64,000 bases of DNA from CAIUSP01 sp964594365 (GTDB lineage: Bacteria; Actinomycetota; Thermoleophilia; Solirubrobacterales; 70-9), in the NCBI GenBank assembly GCA_964594365.1, contig CAZQMB010000004.1:1-64000 (forward strand), given 5' to 3'. The first letter of the stretch is position 1. The number at the start of each line of letters is the position of its first letter. The position numbers and the translations under genes were made by a program. A model generated the notes under the pieces. That model saw only the letters and a program-made list of their open reading frames with translations, was not told the origin of the DNA and made no database searches. Shown here in pieces: positions 34,454 through 42,965 of this stretch.

Positions 34454-35260
34454 TCAGGGAGTGCCCAGCGGGGATCCGCCGAAGCCTCCACCACTGAGTG
34501 GATTCGAGCCACCGGCGCCAGCGCCGCCTGATTGAGCTTGAGCCTTCGACTCGGTGACCACCTGCTTCTCGAATGCCTTCGCGGACTTCTCCACCTGATC
34601 GAACTGTTTGCTCAGTTCCTTCCGATCACCAGCGGGGGCCTTCGCGAGGGCTTGGGAAACGGTGCGCTGGGCTGCTGCGAAGTCACCGGCGTAGAACAGG
34701 TAGACAGCGAGGTTGTTCAGATTGCCGACGGTCGGGTTCTGGTCGACCGCGACTTCTTGAGCCTCCGCTGCGTTCTCCACATCGATCCTGGCGTCGGCTG
34801 CGCTCGAGGAAGACTGCGCCATCAAGAAGAAACTGTTGGCGAGCTGGAGCGCAAGGCCGGAGTCCGGCCTCTTGGGATTCCCTTTCAGGTAGAGGTCCCA
34901 TTGGTCCGCAGCGAGGTTGTAGGAAGTGGATGCTTCGGGTGTTGCGGTGGACTGACCGGTCTGAGGGTCGACCTCGAGTTGCTGGTTTCCACGCTGGATG
35001 TAGAGACTGACCAGATCGAGCCGGGCAGCCTCGTTGTCGGGGTTGGTCTTCAAGGCGGCCTGTGCCGTCTGGATCTCCTTGGCATAGATCTCGCTGCTGT
35101 CCTGCTCGCTGTCGCGCAGTCCCAGCGCATCCAACAGACCGCCAGTGGCGTCCGAGCCGATTCCGAAGAAGAGCAAGCCGCCGCCGAGCAAAATGGCGAG
35201 AGTCGAGTAGATGACCTTGATCGCGGCACGTCTGCCTGGACTCTGTAGATCGAAGAGCAT
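34454..35260 (-). CDS. Membrane-anchored TPR-like protein
   Basis: The 268-residue protein has a short cytoplasmic start, one membrane segment (about 14-35) and a helical region with TPR-like pairs (ALKTNPDNEAARLDLVSLYIQRG; QNPTVGNLNNLAVYLFYAGDFAAAQRTV). It ends in a Gly/Ser/Ala-rich tail. It follows tatC by nine bases and is the last gene of the tat group. TPR proteins act as protein-protein adaptors; a role in assembling exported complexes is inference. Confidence 0.75.
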   Translation of the reverse strand: MLFDLQSPGRRAAIKVIYSTLAILLGGGLLFFGIGSDATGGLLDALGLRDSEQDSSEIYAKEIQTAQAALKTNPDNEAARLDLVSLYIQRGNQQLEVDPQTGQSTATPEASTSYNLAADQWDLYLKGNPKRPDSGLALQLANSFFLMAQSSSSAADARIDVENAAEAQEVAVDQNPTVGNLNNLAVYLFYAGDFAAAQRTVSQALAKAPAGDRKELSKQFDQVEKSAKAFEKQVVTESKAQAQSGGAGAGGSNPLSGGGFGGSPLGTP

Positions 35261-35269
35261 CGTCTAAGG

Positions 35270-36043
35270 CTAGCCGGGGTCGGGCGTCGCTGTCGGGGGG
35301 TCATTCGCTTTTTCCGGCTGGGGACTGCCGGCAACACGGGCGAGGAGGATGCTGCCCTCGTAGAGCAGGTAGAGGGGCACCATCGAGATCAGCATCGTGA
35401 CCGGATCGGTGCCTGGAAGGAGCATTGCGATCACGGCGATCACCAGGACCGCGTACCGGCGATAGCGCGCCAGCATGTCCGGCGTGGTCACGCCCAGACG
35501 GGTCAGGGCGAGGATCACGACCGGCACCTGGAACAGGACGCCGAGCGAGAGGAGGGTGAGGCCGAAGAAGGAGTAGTAGTCCTTGGCCCGCACCTCGATC
35601 TTGAATTCCGTCGCGTTGAAGCCGAGCAGGAACTTGGTGGCTGCGGGCATCACCGCGAAGTAGGCGAAAGCAACTCCGGCGAGGAACAGCACTGGAATCA
35701 GGACGACCATGGGTTTCGCCACGTGGCGCTCGCGTGGAGTGAGCGCGGGGAGTATGAAGGCGTAGGTCTGGTAGAGGATTACCGGGAGGCTGATCACCAG
35801 GGCTGCATAGGCGGCGACGGTGATCGTGGTGATGAATGGCTCACCGACGGCGAAGGTGATGGGCTGAAACCCGTCGGGCAGGGGACGGTTGGCAATCTCC
35901 AGCACGAGATCGCTCTGCCAGATACAGAGGCCGAGCGCGACGAGGAATACGGCTATGCAGACGATGAGACGAAAGCGGAGTTCGTCCAGATGCTCGACCA
36001 GCGTGAACTGGTCGTCCGGTGATGCCGGCTTGATCTTCGGCAT
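35270..36043 (-). CDS. tatC: Sec-independent translocase subunit TatC
   Basis: TatC recognises twin-arginine signals of folded proteins. The 257-residue protein has six membrane segments and the conserved N-terminal LVEHLDELRFRL, then QTYAFILPALTPRERH and later the FxxPV-type segment VLFQVPVVIL. Its ATG overlaps the tatA stop (TGATG). The Rieske subunit encoded upstream in the same gene run carries a Tat-like signal, a natural client. Confidence 0.95.
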   Translation of the reverse strand: MPKIKPASPDDQFTLVEHLDELRFRLIVCIAVFLVALGLCIWQSDLVLEIANRPLPDGFQPITFAVGEPFITTITVAAYAALVISLPVILYQTYAFILPALTPRERHVAKPMVVLIPVLFLAGVAFAYFAVMPAATKFLLGFNATEFKIEVRAKDYYSFFGLTLLSLGVLFQVPVVILALTRLGVTTPDMLARYRRYAVLVIAVIAMLLPGTDPVTMLISMVPLYLLYEGSILLARVAGSPQPEKANDPPTATPDPG

Positions 36044-36303
36044 CAGGACTTCTTGTCGGAGACGACTTCGCCCTGCACGGGCTCGTCGTCCGGGGCTGGA
36101 TCCCCCGAGCTCGACGTGCCTGCGAGTTCACGGCTCTCCGGGCTGCCCGGAGAATCCTCACGGTTCTTCCCTGTGACCGAGCTGCGGAACTCCCTGATGC
36201 CTCGACCCATCGAGCGGCCGAGTTCAGGCAGACGTTTCGGCCCGAAGATGATCAGGACGATGATCAGGACGATCGCGATTTCGAGCGGTCCGATATTGGG
36301 CAT
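36043..36303 (-). CDS. tatA: Sec-independent translocase subunit TatA
   Basis: The 86-residue protein has one N-terminal membrane helix (about 6-20), the FGPKRLPELGRSMGRGIREF hinge and amphipathic helix typical of TatA/E, and an acidic tail. No TatB is seen in the window, in keeping with minimal TatAC systems. It precedes and overlaps tatC. Confidence 0.94.
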   Translation of the reverse strand: MPNIGPLEIAIVLIIVLIIFGPKRLPELGRSMGRGIREFRSSVTGKNREDSPGSPESRELAGTSSSGDPAPDDEPVQGEVVSDKKS

Positions 36304-36371
36304 GAGTCAATCGTAGCGTGGTCATACGTCCCTGCGTGACAGGACCTCACCCAGAGAGCGGGTGCGGGCGC

Positions 36372-36938
36372 CTAGCGATCGAAGTTGAGGTGGAACCTGC
36401 TGGGCGTGGGCTCGCCCTGGCCCTGATACTTCGAGCCCATCTCACCGCTGCCATATGGATGTTCGACCGGCTGATCCATGCGCATGAACGACATCTGGCC
36501 TATCGGCATCCCGTGATAGATGGTTATCGGGAGGTTCGCGAGGTTGGAGAGCTCGAGGGTGATGTTTCCTTCGAAGCCTGGATCGACGAACCCCGCAGTC
36601 GAGTGGATGACCAGGCCGAGCCGGCCCAGTGAACTCTTCCCCTCCAGGCGGGACACGAGATCGTCGGGGAGCCTCACCCGCTCGAGTGTCTGTCCGAGAA
36701 CGAACTCGCCGGGGTGCAGTACGAACGGCTCATCGTCGGAGATCTCGACCTTCTCGGTGAGATCGTCGGTCGGTTTCCGGACGTCTATGTATGGATACCG
36801 GGAGTTGTGGAAGACCCGAAAACTCCTGTCCACCCTGACGTCGTAACTCGACGGCTGCACCAACGACTCGTCGTAAGGATCGATGACCAGGCGGCCGGCC
36901 TCGATTTCCTGCTTGATCGTCCGATCACTCAGAACCAT
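36372..36938 (-). CDS. dcd: dCTP deaminase (bifunctional dUTP-forming/dUMP-forming type likely)
   Basis: The 188-residue enzyme deaminates dCTP. Its core has [14 protein letters not shown] (catalytic Ser/Arg segment), then [21 protein letters not shown], with Glu in ITLE and [12 protein letters not shown] at the end. The STAGF form and the tail match the actinobacterial and mycobacterial enzymes that also hydrolyse dUTP to dUMP. It lies 53 bases after the polyprenyl synthase and 68 bases before tatA on the same strand. Confidence 0.95.
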   Translation of the reverse strand: MVLSDRTIKQEIEAGRLVIDPYDESLVQPSSYDVRVDRSFRVFHNSRYPYIDVRKPTDDLTEKVEISDDEPFVLHPGEFVLGQTLERVRLPDDLVSRLEGKSSLGRLGLVIHSTAGFVDPGFEGNITLELSNLANLPITIYHGMPIGQMSFMRMDQPVEHPYGSGEMGSKYQGQGEPTPSRFHLNFDR

Positions 36939-36991
36939 GGCGCGAGTCTATTCACCGATGAGGTGGAAGGAGGGCACGTAGGCAAGATCGG

Positions 36992-37975
36992 CTAGGAGTA
37001 GCGCTCGACGACGCCGTCGGCGATCATCGAGAACAGTCTGACCTCCTCGGGGTCGAGCCCAGCCGAGCCGAGCGTGGCCTTCGCGGCGTCGATCTCCTCC
37101 CGAGCCCTCGCTCGGACCCGGTCGGTTGCGCGGGTCGCGACGATCCGCTGGCAGACCGTGGCGGCTGAATCCTCATCGAGCCCCTCGAGACCGTTTGCGG
37201 CGATCTCGGGATCGATCTCCCGCGCCCAGATCAACGGCAATGTCACCGTGCCGTCGAGCAAATCGGTGCCGATCGCCTTGCCGGTCCGCTCGGGAGGACC
37301 GACGACATCGAGCACATCGTCGAGCAGCTGGAAGGCGAGGCCGATCCGGGATCCGAACTCGGCAAGCTCGGCGACGCCGGTCTCGGACGTGGACCGCTTC
37401 CCGACCCGACACGAGGCCTCGAACAGTCGAGCGGTCTTCAGGGAGCACCGGTGGAAGTAATCGTGCTCGCTGAGACCGAGATCGTATGCACCCTCACGCT
37501 GTGCCAGCTCTCCCCGTGCGAGCGAGGTAGAGGCAGCAGCCAGCGTATGGATCGCTTCTTGATCGCCGACCGCCGCAAGCTCGGCGAATGCCCTCGACAA
37601 GAGGAAATCGCCGACCGCTGTGGCCCGATCGCGGCCGGATCTCGCGAGGACGGTCGGCTGCCCACGCCGGACGGGGGCTGAATCGAGCACATCGTCATGG
37701 ACGAGAGTTGCCATGTGGATCAGCTCCACCGCCGTCGCTGCCGCTACAGCCCGATCATCGGCCTGCGGCCCAGCGCAGAGGAGCACCAAGAGGGGTCGGA
37801 GCCTCTTGCCGCCCGCCCGCAGCGTGGCTTCGGCGTCCTCACCGACCCTCGACCCGTGTCCCGACGCCAATTCAGCAAGACGCTCCTCGACTCGGCCGAG
37901 CGCACGGGGGAGCCAAGGATCGGCAGCGTCCATAGCCGCGGTCACCGGCGCCGGTATTGCGGACTTGCGGCTCAA
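36992..37975 (-). CDS. Polyprenyl diphosphate synthase (menaquinone tail)
   Basis: This 327-residue trans-prenyltransferase chains isoprenyl units. It has GGKRLRPLLVLL near residue 55, the first Asp motif VHDDVLDSAPVRRG near 92, GDFLLSRAFAEL, KTARLFEAS, and the second Asp motif QLLDDVLDVVG near 216 with GTDLLDGTVTLPLI after it. It overlaps the menaquinone methyltransferase gene by four bases, so making the menaquinone side chain is the likely task. Chain length cannot be read with certainty. Confidence 0.92.
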   Translation of the reverse strand: MSRKSAIPAPVTAAMDAADPWLPRALGRVEERLAELASGHGSRVGEDAEATLRAGGKRLRPLLVLLCAGPQADDRAVAAATAVELIHMATLVHDDVLDSAPVRRGQPTVLARSGRDRATAVGDFLLSRAFAELAAVGDQEAIHTLAAASTSLARGELAQREGAYDLGLSEHDYFHRCSLKTARLFEASCRVGKRSTSETGVAELAEFGSRIGLAFQLLDDVLDVVGPPERTGKAIGTDLLDGTVTLPLIWAREIDPEIAANGLEGLDEDSAATVCQRIVATRATDRVRARAREEIDAAKATLGSAGLDPEEVRLFSMIADGVVERYS

Positions 37976-38733
37976 GAGTCGGAAGCCGGGCCTGAGCGCG
38001 TTGCCGAGTGCAGCGCGATTATCCCTCCGGCGACCAGGACCCAGCGGATGTCCTCGAAGCCGGCGGCGTCGAGTTTGCCGGCGAGGGTCCGAGGATCCGG
38101 GAAGGTCTTCACCGACTCCGGGAGATACGTGTAGGCATCGGGATCACCAGCGACCCTTCCAAGGGCTGGCACGGCTCGATCGAACCAGAGACCGAAGAAG
38201 CTCGCCATCGGCTCGCGAACCGGACGGGTGATCTCGAGGATCACCAACCTCCCTCCCGGACGCAGCACACGAGCCATCTCGGCGATGCCCTTGTCGAGAT
38301 CGGCCAGGTTCCGAGCTCCGAATCCGATCGTGACCGCGTCGAAGCTCGCATCGGCGAAAGGAAGCTCGAGAGCGTCAGCCCAGGAGAACTCGACCCCCAG
38401 TCCGCGCTCGCCGCCCTTCTCACGGGCCTTCTCCAGCATCGGCTCAGAGAAGTCGACCCCGACCACTCGGCCGTCCGGCCCGATCCGCTCACGCAGAGCG
38501 AGCGCGATGTCTCCGGTCCCGGTGCAGAGATCCAGCGCATCCGAGCCGGGCTGAACCCTGCTCAGCTCGACCGCGCGATCTCGCCACTCGTGGTGGAGTC
38601 CGGCGGTCATCGCGGAATTCATCAGGTCGTAGACCCCTGAGATGCGATCGAACATGCCACGGACCTCGTCGGCGAACTCGGCCGAATCGCGCGATGGTCG
38701 ACCTCCCGATGATGAGGTGGCCTCAGGCGTCAC
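37972..38733 (-). CDS. menG: Demethylmenaquinone methyltransferase
   Basis: MenG/UbiE methylates demethylmenaquinone with SAM. The 253-residue protein has the family start VRGMFDRISGVYDLMNSAMTAG, the SAM loop LDLCTGTGDIALAL, VDFSEPMLEKA, FDAVTIGFGARNL and RVLRPGGRLVILEITRP with the YTYLPESVKTFP segment near the end. It lies between the bc-complex genes and the polyprenyl synthase, linking quinone synthesis to its consumer. Confidence 0.95.
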   Translation of the reverse strand: MTPEATSSSGGRPSRDSAEFADEVRGMFDRISGVYDLMNSAMTAGLHHEWRDRAVELSRVQPGSDALDLCTGTGDIALALRERIGPDGRVVGVDFSEPMLEKAREKGGERGLGVEFSWADALELPFADASFDAVTIGFGARNLADLDKGIAEMARVLRPGGRLVILEITRPVREPMASFFGLWFDRAVPALGRVAGDPDAYTYLPESVKTFPDPRTLAGKLDAAGFEDIRWVLVAGGIIALHSATRSGPASDS

Positions 38734-38754
38734 GCTCGAACCTCGCTACCGGCG

Positions 38755-39456
38755 CTATCGAAGCGACGCCAGATATTCGGTGAGAGCGTCGAGCTTCTTC
38801 TTCGGCAAGCCCGCATAAGAAGGCATGATGCCGGGCCCGATGTAGAGGGACCGGGCGATCGTGGCCCGAGGAAGACGCAGTCCGATCTCGGTCAATTCAG
38901 GTCCGGGGCCATGGTTCCCGTTCTCCCCGATCTGGTGGCATGCAAGGCAACCTGACTGAGCGGTGACCAACTTGCCTTCCTCGAGAGACGGTGGAACCTT
39001 CGCTTCGATCTCGGTCGGCGAACCTGCGTTGGCGCCGAGGAAGGTCAGGTACGCCATCGCGATGATCACGAAGAACCCGCTGATAGCTGCGATCGGTCGC
39101 CGGGTCAGGCGCCGCTCGGGGTTGCGGTCGTAGAACGGCAGCAGTAGCAGCAGGACCATGCACAGGGTCGGGATCCCGATCGTCGCGACCGGCGTCAACC
39201 ATGGCGGCTTCAGAACCTTGAGCAACTCGAAGAGGAAGAAGAAGTACCACTCAGGCCGGGGTACGTAACTGGTGGTGGTCGGATCCGCCTTCGGTCCCTG
39301 CTCGGCACCGAGCATCAACGACATCACGACGATGACCAGAGCGACCAGGACGAACATGACGCCATCCTTGGCGATCGCATAGGGGAAGAAGGGCTTCCCC
39401 TTCTTCTTCAGCTGCTCGTACTCGCGGAGGTACTCCTCTTTCTCGTGGCGGTTCAT
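38755..39456 (-). CDS. qcrC: bc-complex subunit: cytochrome b C-terminal part fused to cytochrome c
   Basis: The 233-residue protein starts with a cytoplasmic KEEYLREYEQLKKKGKPFFP. It then has the subunit-IV-like PEWYFFFLFELLKVLKP (the quinol-site PEWY motif) and three membrane helices (about 30-50, 85-110, 125-145). A C-terminal cytochrome c domain carries a single CLACH heme site and a later Met ligand (GPGIMPSYAGL). This split cytochrome b with fused c domain matches the menaquinol:cytochrome c reductases of Gram-positive bacteria such as Bacillus QcrC. Its ATG overlaps qcrB by four bases. Confidence 0.92.
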   Translation of the reverse strand: MNRHEKEEYLREYEQLKKKGKPFFPYAIAKDGVMFVLVALVIVVMSLMLGAEQGPKADPTTTSYVPRPEWYFFFLFELLKVLKPPWLTPVATIGIPTLCMVLLLLLPFYDRNPERRLTRRPIAAISGFFVIIAMAYLTFLGANAGSPTEIEAKVPPSLEEGKLVTAQSGCLACHQIGENGNHGPGPELTEIGLRLPRATIARSLYIGPGIMPSYAGLPKKKLDALTEYLASLR

Positions 39457-40325
39457 CCGACATCCTTACGACGAAGGGACTTCGGCTTGCTCGCGTGGAC
39501 CCAAGGCGGCGCGGTGGTGCCGAGCTTGACCACCAGGAAGAGGTGCGCGCCGATCAATCCGATGATCAGGCCGGGCACCAACAGCATGTGGATCGCGTAG
39601 AAGCGCTGGATCGTGGTGGCGCCGATCTCGGGACCGGCCCTGAGGAAGTCGGCGAGATACGGGCCTACGAAGGGACCGCTCGCCGTGATGTTGTTCGCCA
39701 CCTCGGTTGCCCAGAAGGAACGCTGGTCGAACGGGAGCAGGTAACCGGTAAGACCCATGACCAAGGTGAGGATGATCAGCACGACCCCGATCACCCAGTT
39801 GAGCTCGCGCGGGTACTTGTAGGCGCCGAAGAAGAAGGTTCGGGCCATGTGCATGAAGATCAGGATGATCATCACGGTCGCACCCCACTTGTGCATTCCG
39901 CGGACGAACTCACCGAGGAATACCTCGTTGGTCAGGTAGGTGATCGACGCATAGGCCTCGACAGGCGAAGGTGTGTAGTACATCGCGAGGAACACACCGG
40001 TGAGCGCCTGGCAGATGAACGCGAACATCGTCGCCGAGCCCAGCGTGTAGAACCAGTTCGTCCCCTTCGGCACCTTGCGCAGCGCCAGGGCTGTGACGAT
40101 GTTCGAGGCTCCGGTGCGCTCATCGACCCAACCGACTAGGTCGGCGGGAGAGTCCTTCAGCTTGCCCTTGAGATCCTCGGTCGCGGCCGAACCGTTCTTC
40201 TCCGCGGGTTGACGCAGATCGACGATCCCGTTCCCATTGCCGTTCCCGTTCCCGTTCCCATTGCCCTCGCCGGGTTTGGCGGGACGACGAAGGGGGGGTG
40301 GAATGAGTTTCTCGATGTCGGGCAT
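39453..40325 (-). CDS. qcrB: Cytochrome b (b6-type) subunit of the quinol:cytochrome c reductase
   Basis: The 290-residue protein carries a low-complexity Gly-Asn stretch at residues 20-32 and a linker, then four membrane helices with the heme-binding His pairs: FVRGMHKWGATVMIILIFMHM and FYAIHMLLVPGLIIGLIGAH. The length corresponds to the N-terminal (b6) half; the C-terminal half is the next gene. It sits 14 bases after the Rieske gene. The N-terminal 90-residue extension is unusual for the family. Confidence 0.94.
   Translation of the reverse strand: MPDIEKLIPPPLRRPAKPGEGNGNGNGNGNGNGIVDLRQPAEKNGSAATEDLKGKLKDSPADLVGWVDERTGASNIVTALALRKVPKGTNWFYTLGSATMFAFICQALTGVFLAMYYTPSPVEAYASITYLTNEVFLGEFVRGMHKWGATVMIILIFMHMARTFFFGAYKYPRELNWVIGVVLIILTLVMGLTGYLLPFDQRSFWATEVANNITASGPFVGPYLADFLRAGPEIGATTIQRFYAIHMLLVPGLIIGLIGAHLFLVVKLGTTAPPWVHASKPKSLRRKDVG
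40227..40265 (-). repeat. Hexanucleotide repeat encoding Gly-Asn tract in qcrB
   Basis: Six consecutive hexamers of the form CCC(G/A)TT or GCCGTT followed by GCC (plus-strand reading) encode an alternating Gly-Asn tract near the cytochrome b N-terminus. Variation between the units is at synonymous positions only (AAC/AAT, GGG/GGC), which suggests selection for the amino-acid pattern. Confidence 0.85.
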
Positions 40326-40339
40326 TGTCGGTTCCTTCC

Positions 40340-40999
40340 CTAGGGCGCCGGCGGCACCGAGGGCCGCGGCGGATAGATGACGTTCCAGACTCCTCCGGTG
40401 AACTCGCCAGGATCGCGGGCGCGAACCGGCTCGAAACTGTTGGTGACGCTGTAGCGGGGGCCGATCTCGACCTCCCCGTCACGCACCCGAGTCTGGAAGC
40501 GGTCGAGGGGCCGGACAGGGGGACCACCGATGCGCTCGCCCTGGAACCCGTAGACACCTCCGTGACACGGGCAGATGAAGTTACCGGCAGCTGCGACGAA
40601 CCTGACCGCACAACCGAGGTGCGCGCAGCGAGTGCTCACCGCCACCACGGAATTCGGATCTTCCTTCAGTTCCTCGTTGCCGAGGCGAACGTAGGCTGTG
40701 GTCTTGCCGGACTCACCAGTGCCCTCGACCGCGGTGATCACGGTCGCCGTGTACTCGTCGGCCGAGTACTGATCGATCGAACCGACCGACTGCCAGAAGT
40801 CACCCTTCTCCTTGAAGACCGGGGCGAGAGCGAAGCCGATGGTCGGTAGCGCGACGACCGCAATTGCACCGCCAGCGAGAACCTGTCCGCCGACCATCAA
40901 GGCGGCGCGGCGGTTCATCGACTCGCCTTCGAAGGTGCCGGCCGGTGCCGCCTTCGGAAGCTTGCGTTTGCCGTTTCCGCTGTTGCCGTTCGTAGCCAA
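40340..40999 (-). CDS. qcrA: Rieske iron-sulfur subunit of the quinol:cytochrome c reductase
   Basis: The 219-residue protein has a twin-arginine-like signal (NRRAALMVGGQVLAGGAIA, about residues 29-47) that serves as membrane anchor. The [2Fe-2S] ligands lie in STRCAHLGCAVRF and NFICPCHGGVYGFQG. It takes electrons from menaquinol and passes them to cytochrome c. It is the first of three bc-complex genes. The tatAC genes that should export it are 3 kb downstream in the same direction. Confidence 0.94.
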   Translation of the reverse strand: MATNGNSGNGKRKLPKAAPAGTFEGESMNRRAALMVGGQVLAGGAIAVVALPTIGFALAPVFKEKGDFWQSVGSIDQYSADEYTATVITAVEGTGESGKTTAYVRLGNEELKEDPNSVVAVSTRCAHLGCAVRFVAAAGNFICPCHGGVYGFQGERIGGPPVRPLDRFQTRVRDGEVEIGPRYSVTNSFEPVRARDPGEFTGGVWNVIYPPRPSVPPAP

Positions 41000-41031
41000 T
41001 TGATCTCCGGTGATCGGGGGGTCTGGTGAAC

Positions 41032-41673
41032 TCAGCCAGGAGGCTCTGATCTACTTCCCAATCCTACCTGTTCGCGCAACCGGGTCCACGCCTCCTCGAC
41101 GCCCGTCTCAGCGACGCGATGCTCGGCCCAGACCAAGAGCCGATCTGCGAGCCCTTGCGGATCCTGAGAATCCGGGATTTCCGCTTTCAGAGCGGTGAAT
41201 TCCGGATTCGCGCCGGATCCGACGGCAACGCCCGTGGCCAACCAGAGCGCTCGATCCAGCTGATCTGACCCGCGATCGGCAGGGTCCCCATCGGCGTGGA
41301 TTACGGCCTGCAGCGAGATCAGATCCGCCAGGTGAGCCACCGCCTCGGTGTCACCGAGTGTGGACAGACGCTCGAGTCCGAGGGCGTAGAGGAAGTCTCC
41401 AGCCAGGAGGGCCAGATCCGGCTCGATATCCGAGACGAAGAGCCTTGGTGTGCCGTAGTGCAGGAGGTAGCCCTCGCGGATCGACTCGATCAGCACTGCG
41501 TACTGATCGGGGTCGGTGGATCGGGGGCCCAGGGCGACGAACTCTCCGAATGCCGCGGGGGCGACGACGTCATCCACCGGTCGCAAGGCGGACCGCAGAC
41601 CATCCTCCGTCGCGACCTCGTCTCTCAGATCCAGGAAGGTACGGGAACCGCCCATCCGCGCTGGCTGCTCCAT
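41032..41673 (-). CDS. Degenerate polyprenyl-synthase-like protein
   Basis: The 213-residue protein has no clear motif of its own. Its segment ALLAGDFLYALGLERLSTLG, then DTEAVAHLADLISL, lines up with GDFLLSRAFAELAAVGDQEA-IHTLAAASTSL in the polyprenyl synthase encoded 4 kb downstream (same GDFL, GD-x-EA and LA spacing). Neither DDxxD substrate-binding motif is present, so it cannot act alone. It may be a non-catalytic partner subunit. It lies 11 bases after hemL and 32 before the Rieske gene. Start ATG 41673 is chosen; 41655 is possible. Confidence 0.6.
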   Translation of the reverse strand: MEQPARMGGSRTFLDLRDEVATEDGLRSALRPVDDVVAPAAFGEFVALGPRSTDPDQYAVLIESIREGYLLHYGTPRLFVSDIEPDLALLAGDFLYALGLERLSTLGDTEAVAHLADLISLQAVIHADGDPADRGSDQLDRALWLATGVAVGSGANPEFTALKAEIPDSQDPQGLADRLLVWAEHRVAETGVEEAWTRLREQVGLGSRSEPPG

Positions 41674-41684
41674 CTCCACAGAGA

Positions 41685-42965
41685 TCAGCCGTCGGCGAAG
41701 GCCGCATCGAAGGCTTCCGCTGCTGCCGCAGCGGTCGTCTCGACGGTCTCCTCGTCGTGAGCGAGCGAAGGGAACCACGCCTCGAACTGTGACGCTGGCG
41801 GATAGACACCGCGGTCGATCAGTGCGCGGCAGAAGCGAGCGTACGCGTCCATGTCGCAGGAGTTCGCTCCCTCGAAATCGCTTACCGGCTGATCTGTGAA
41901 GAAGGGGGTGACCAGACCGGGAACCGAGACCACCTGCACCGGGTGGTCACCTGCGGCCTCACGAAGAGCATCGGCCAGAGCATCGGTGGTCTGAGAGAGC
42001 TTCAGGTAGGCGGCGTCATCGAGCAACTCCATCGTGGCGAGTCCTGCTGCGACCGCGAGTGGGTTGCCGGAGAGGGTTCCCGCCTGATAGACGTCGCCAG
42101 CCGGTGCGAGGTGATTCATCATCTCGGAACTCCCTCCGAACGCTGCGGCGGGGAGGCCTCCGCCGATGACCTTGCCGAAAGCCGTCACGTCGGGTTGGAC
42201 CCCGGTCAACTCCTGCGCGCCTCCCCGAGCTACGCGGAACCCCGAGATCACCTCGTCGAAGACCAGGACGGCTCCGTACTCGTCGGCCAAGTCCCTCAAT
42301 CGCTGGAGAAAACCCTCCGCAGGAGGGACGAGGCCCATGTTCGCCGGTATCGGTTCGACCAAGAGCGCAGCGACCGGTCTGGCCGACAAGGCCGCCTCGA
42401 CTGCATCTGCGTCGTTCCATGGGACCACTGTGGTTTGTTCCGCTACGGCAGCGGGGACGCCGGGACTCGACGGCTTGCCGGCCGTGGCCATTCCCGAACC
42501 AGCCGACACCAGGAGTCCATCGGTGTGGCCGTGATACGCGCCAGCGAACTTGACCAGCGCATCCCGTCCTGTCGCTGCGCGGGCGAGACGAATAGCCCCC
42601 ATCGCTGCCTCGGTCCCCGAGGAGGTCATGCGGATCATCTCGACGGAGTCGAAACGCTCCGCGACCTCGCGGGCAAGGACGACCTCACCGGCGGTAGGCG
42701 CCCCGTAGGTGGTGCCGCGCTGTGCTGCCGCGCTGACTGCCGCGAGAATCGATGGTTCGGCATGGCCGGCGATCAACGGACCCCATGAGCAGACCCAGTC
42801 GACGTATCGGTTGCCATCGACGTCGAACAGATACGGACCCTCTCCCCTCTCGATGAAGACCGGGTCACGACCGATGGACCGCATGGCCCGGACCGGTGAG
42901 TTGACCCCACCCGGCAACAGCTCCAGTGCTTCCCCGTACAGCTTCCTGGAACCGTCCCAGTTCAG
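41685..42965 (-). CDS. hemL: Glutamate-1-semialdehyde 2,1-aminomutase
   Basis: HemL makes 5-aminolevulinate from glutamate-1-semialdehyde. The 426-residue PLP enzyme has LPGGVNSPVRAM at the start, TSSGTEAAM, FAGAYHGHTDGLLV, VFDEVISGFRVA and the PLP lysine in VTAFGKVIGGGLP. No ATG fits the family N-terminus. CTG 42965 overlaps the ahbAB stop (CTGA) and has GGGAGG ten bases upstream. GTG 42983 is the alternative and would add six residues. Confidence 0.9.
   Translation of the reverse strand: MNWDGSRKLYGEALELLPGGVNSPVRAMRSIGRDPVFIERGEGPYLFDVDGNRYVDWVCSWGPLIAGHAEPSILAAVSAAAQRGTTYGAPTAGEVVLAREVAERFDSVEMIRMTSSGTEAAMGAIRLARAATGRDALVKFAGAYHGHTDGLLVSAGSGMATAGKPSSPGVPAAVAEQTTVVPWNDADAVEAALSARPVAALLVEPIPANMGLVPPAEGFLQRLRDLADEYGAVLVFDEVISGFRVARGGAQELTGVQPDVTAFGKVIGGGLPAAAFGGSSEMMNHLAPAGDVYQAGTLSGNPLAVAAGLATMELLDDAAYLKLSQTTDALADALREAAGDHPVQVVSVPGLVTPFFTDQPVSDFEGANSCDMDAYARFCRALIDRGVYPPASQFEAWFPSLAHDEETVETTAAAAAEAFDAAFADG

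Noticed and set aside
41943..42788. A 281-codon plus-strand frame.
   Set aside because: Antisense to hemL, which has complete PLP-enzyme motifs.
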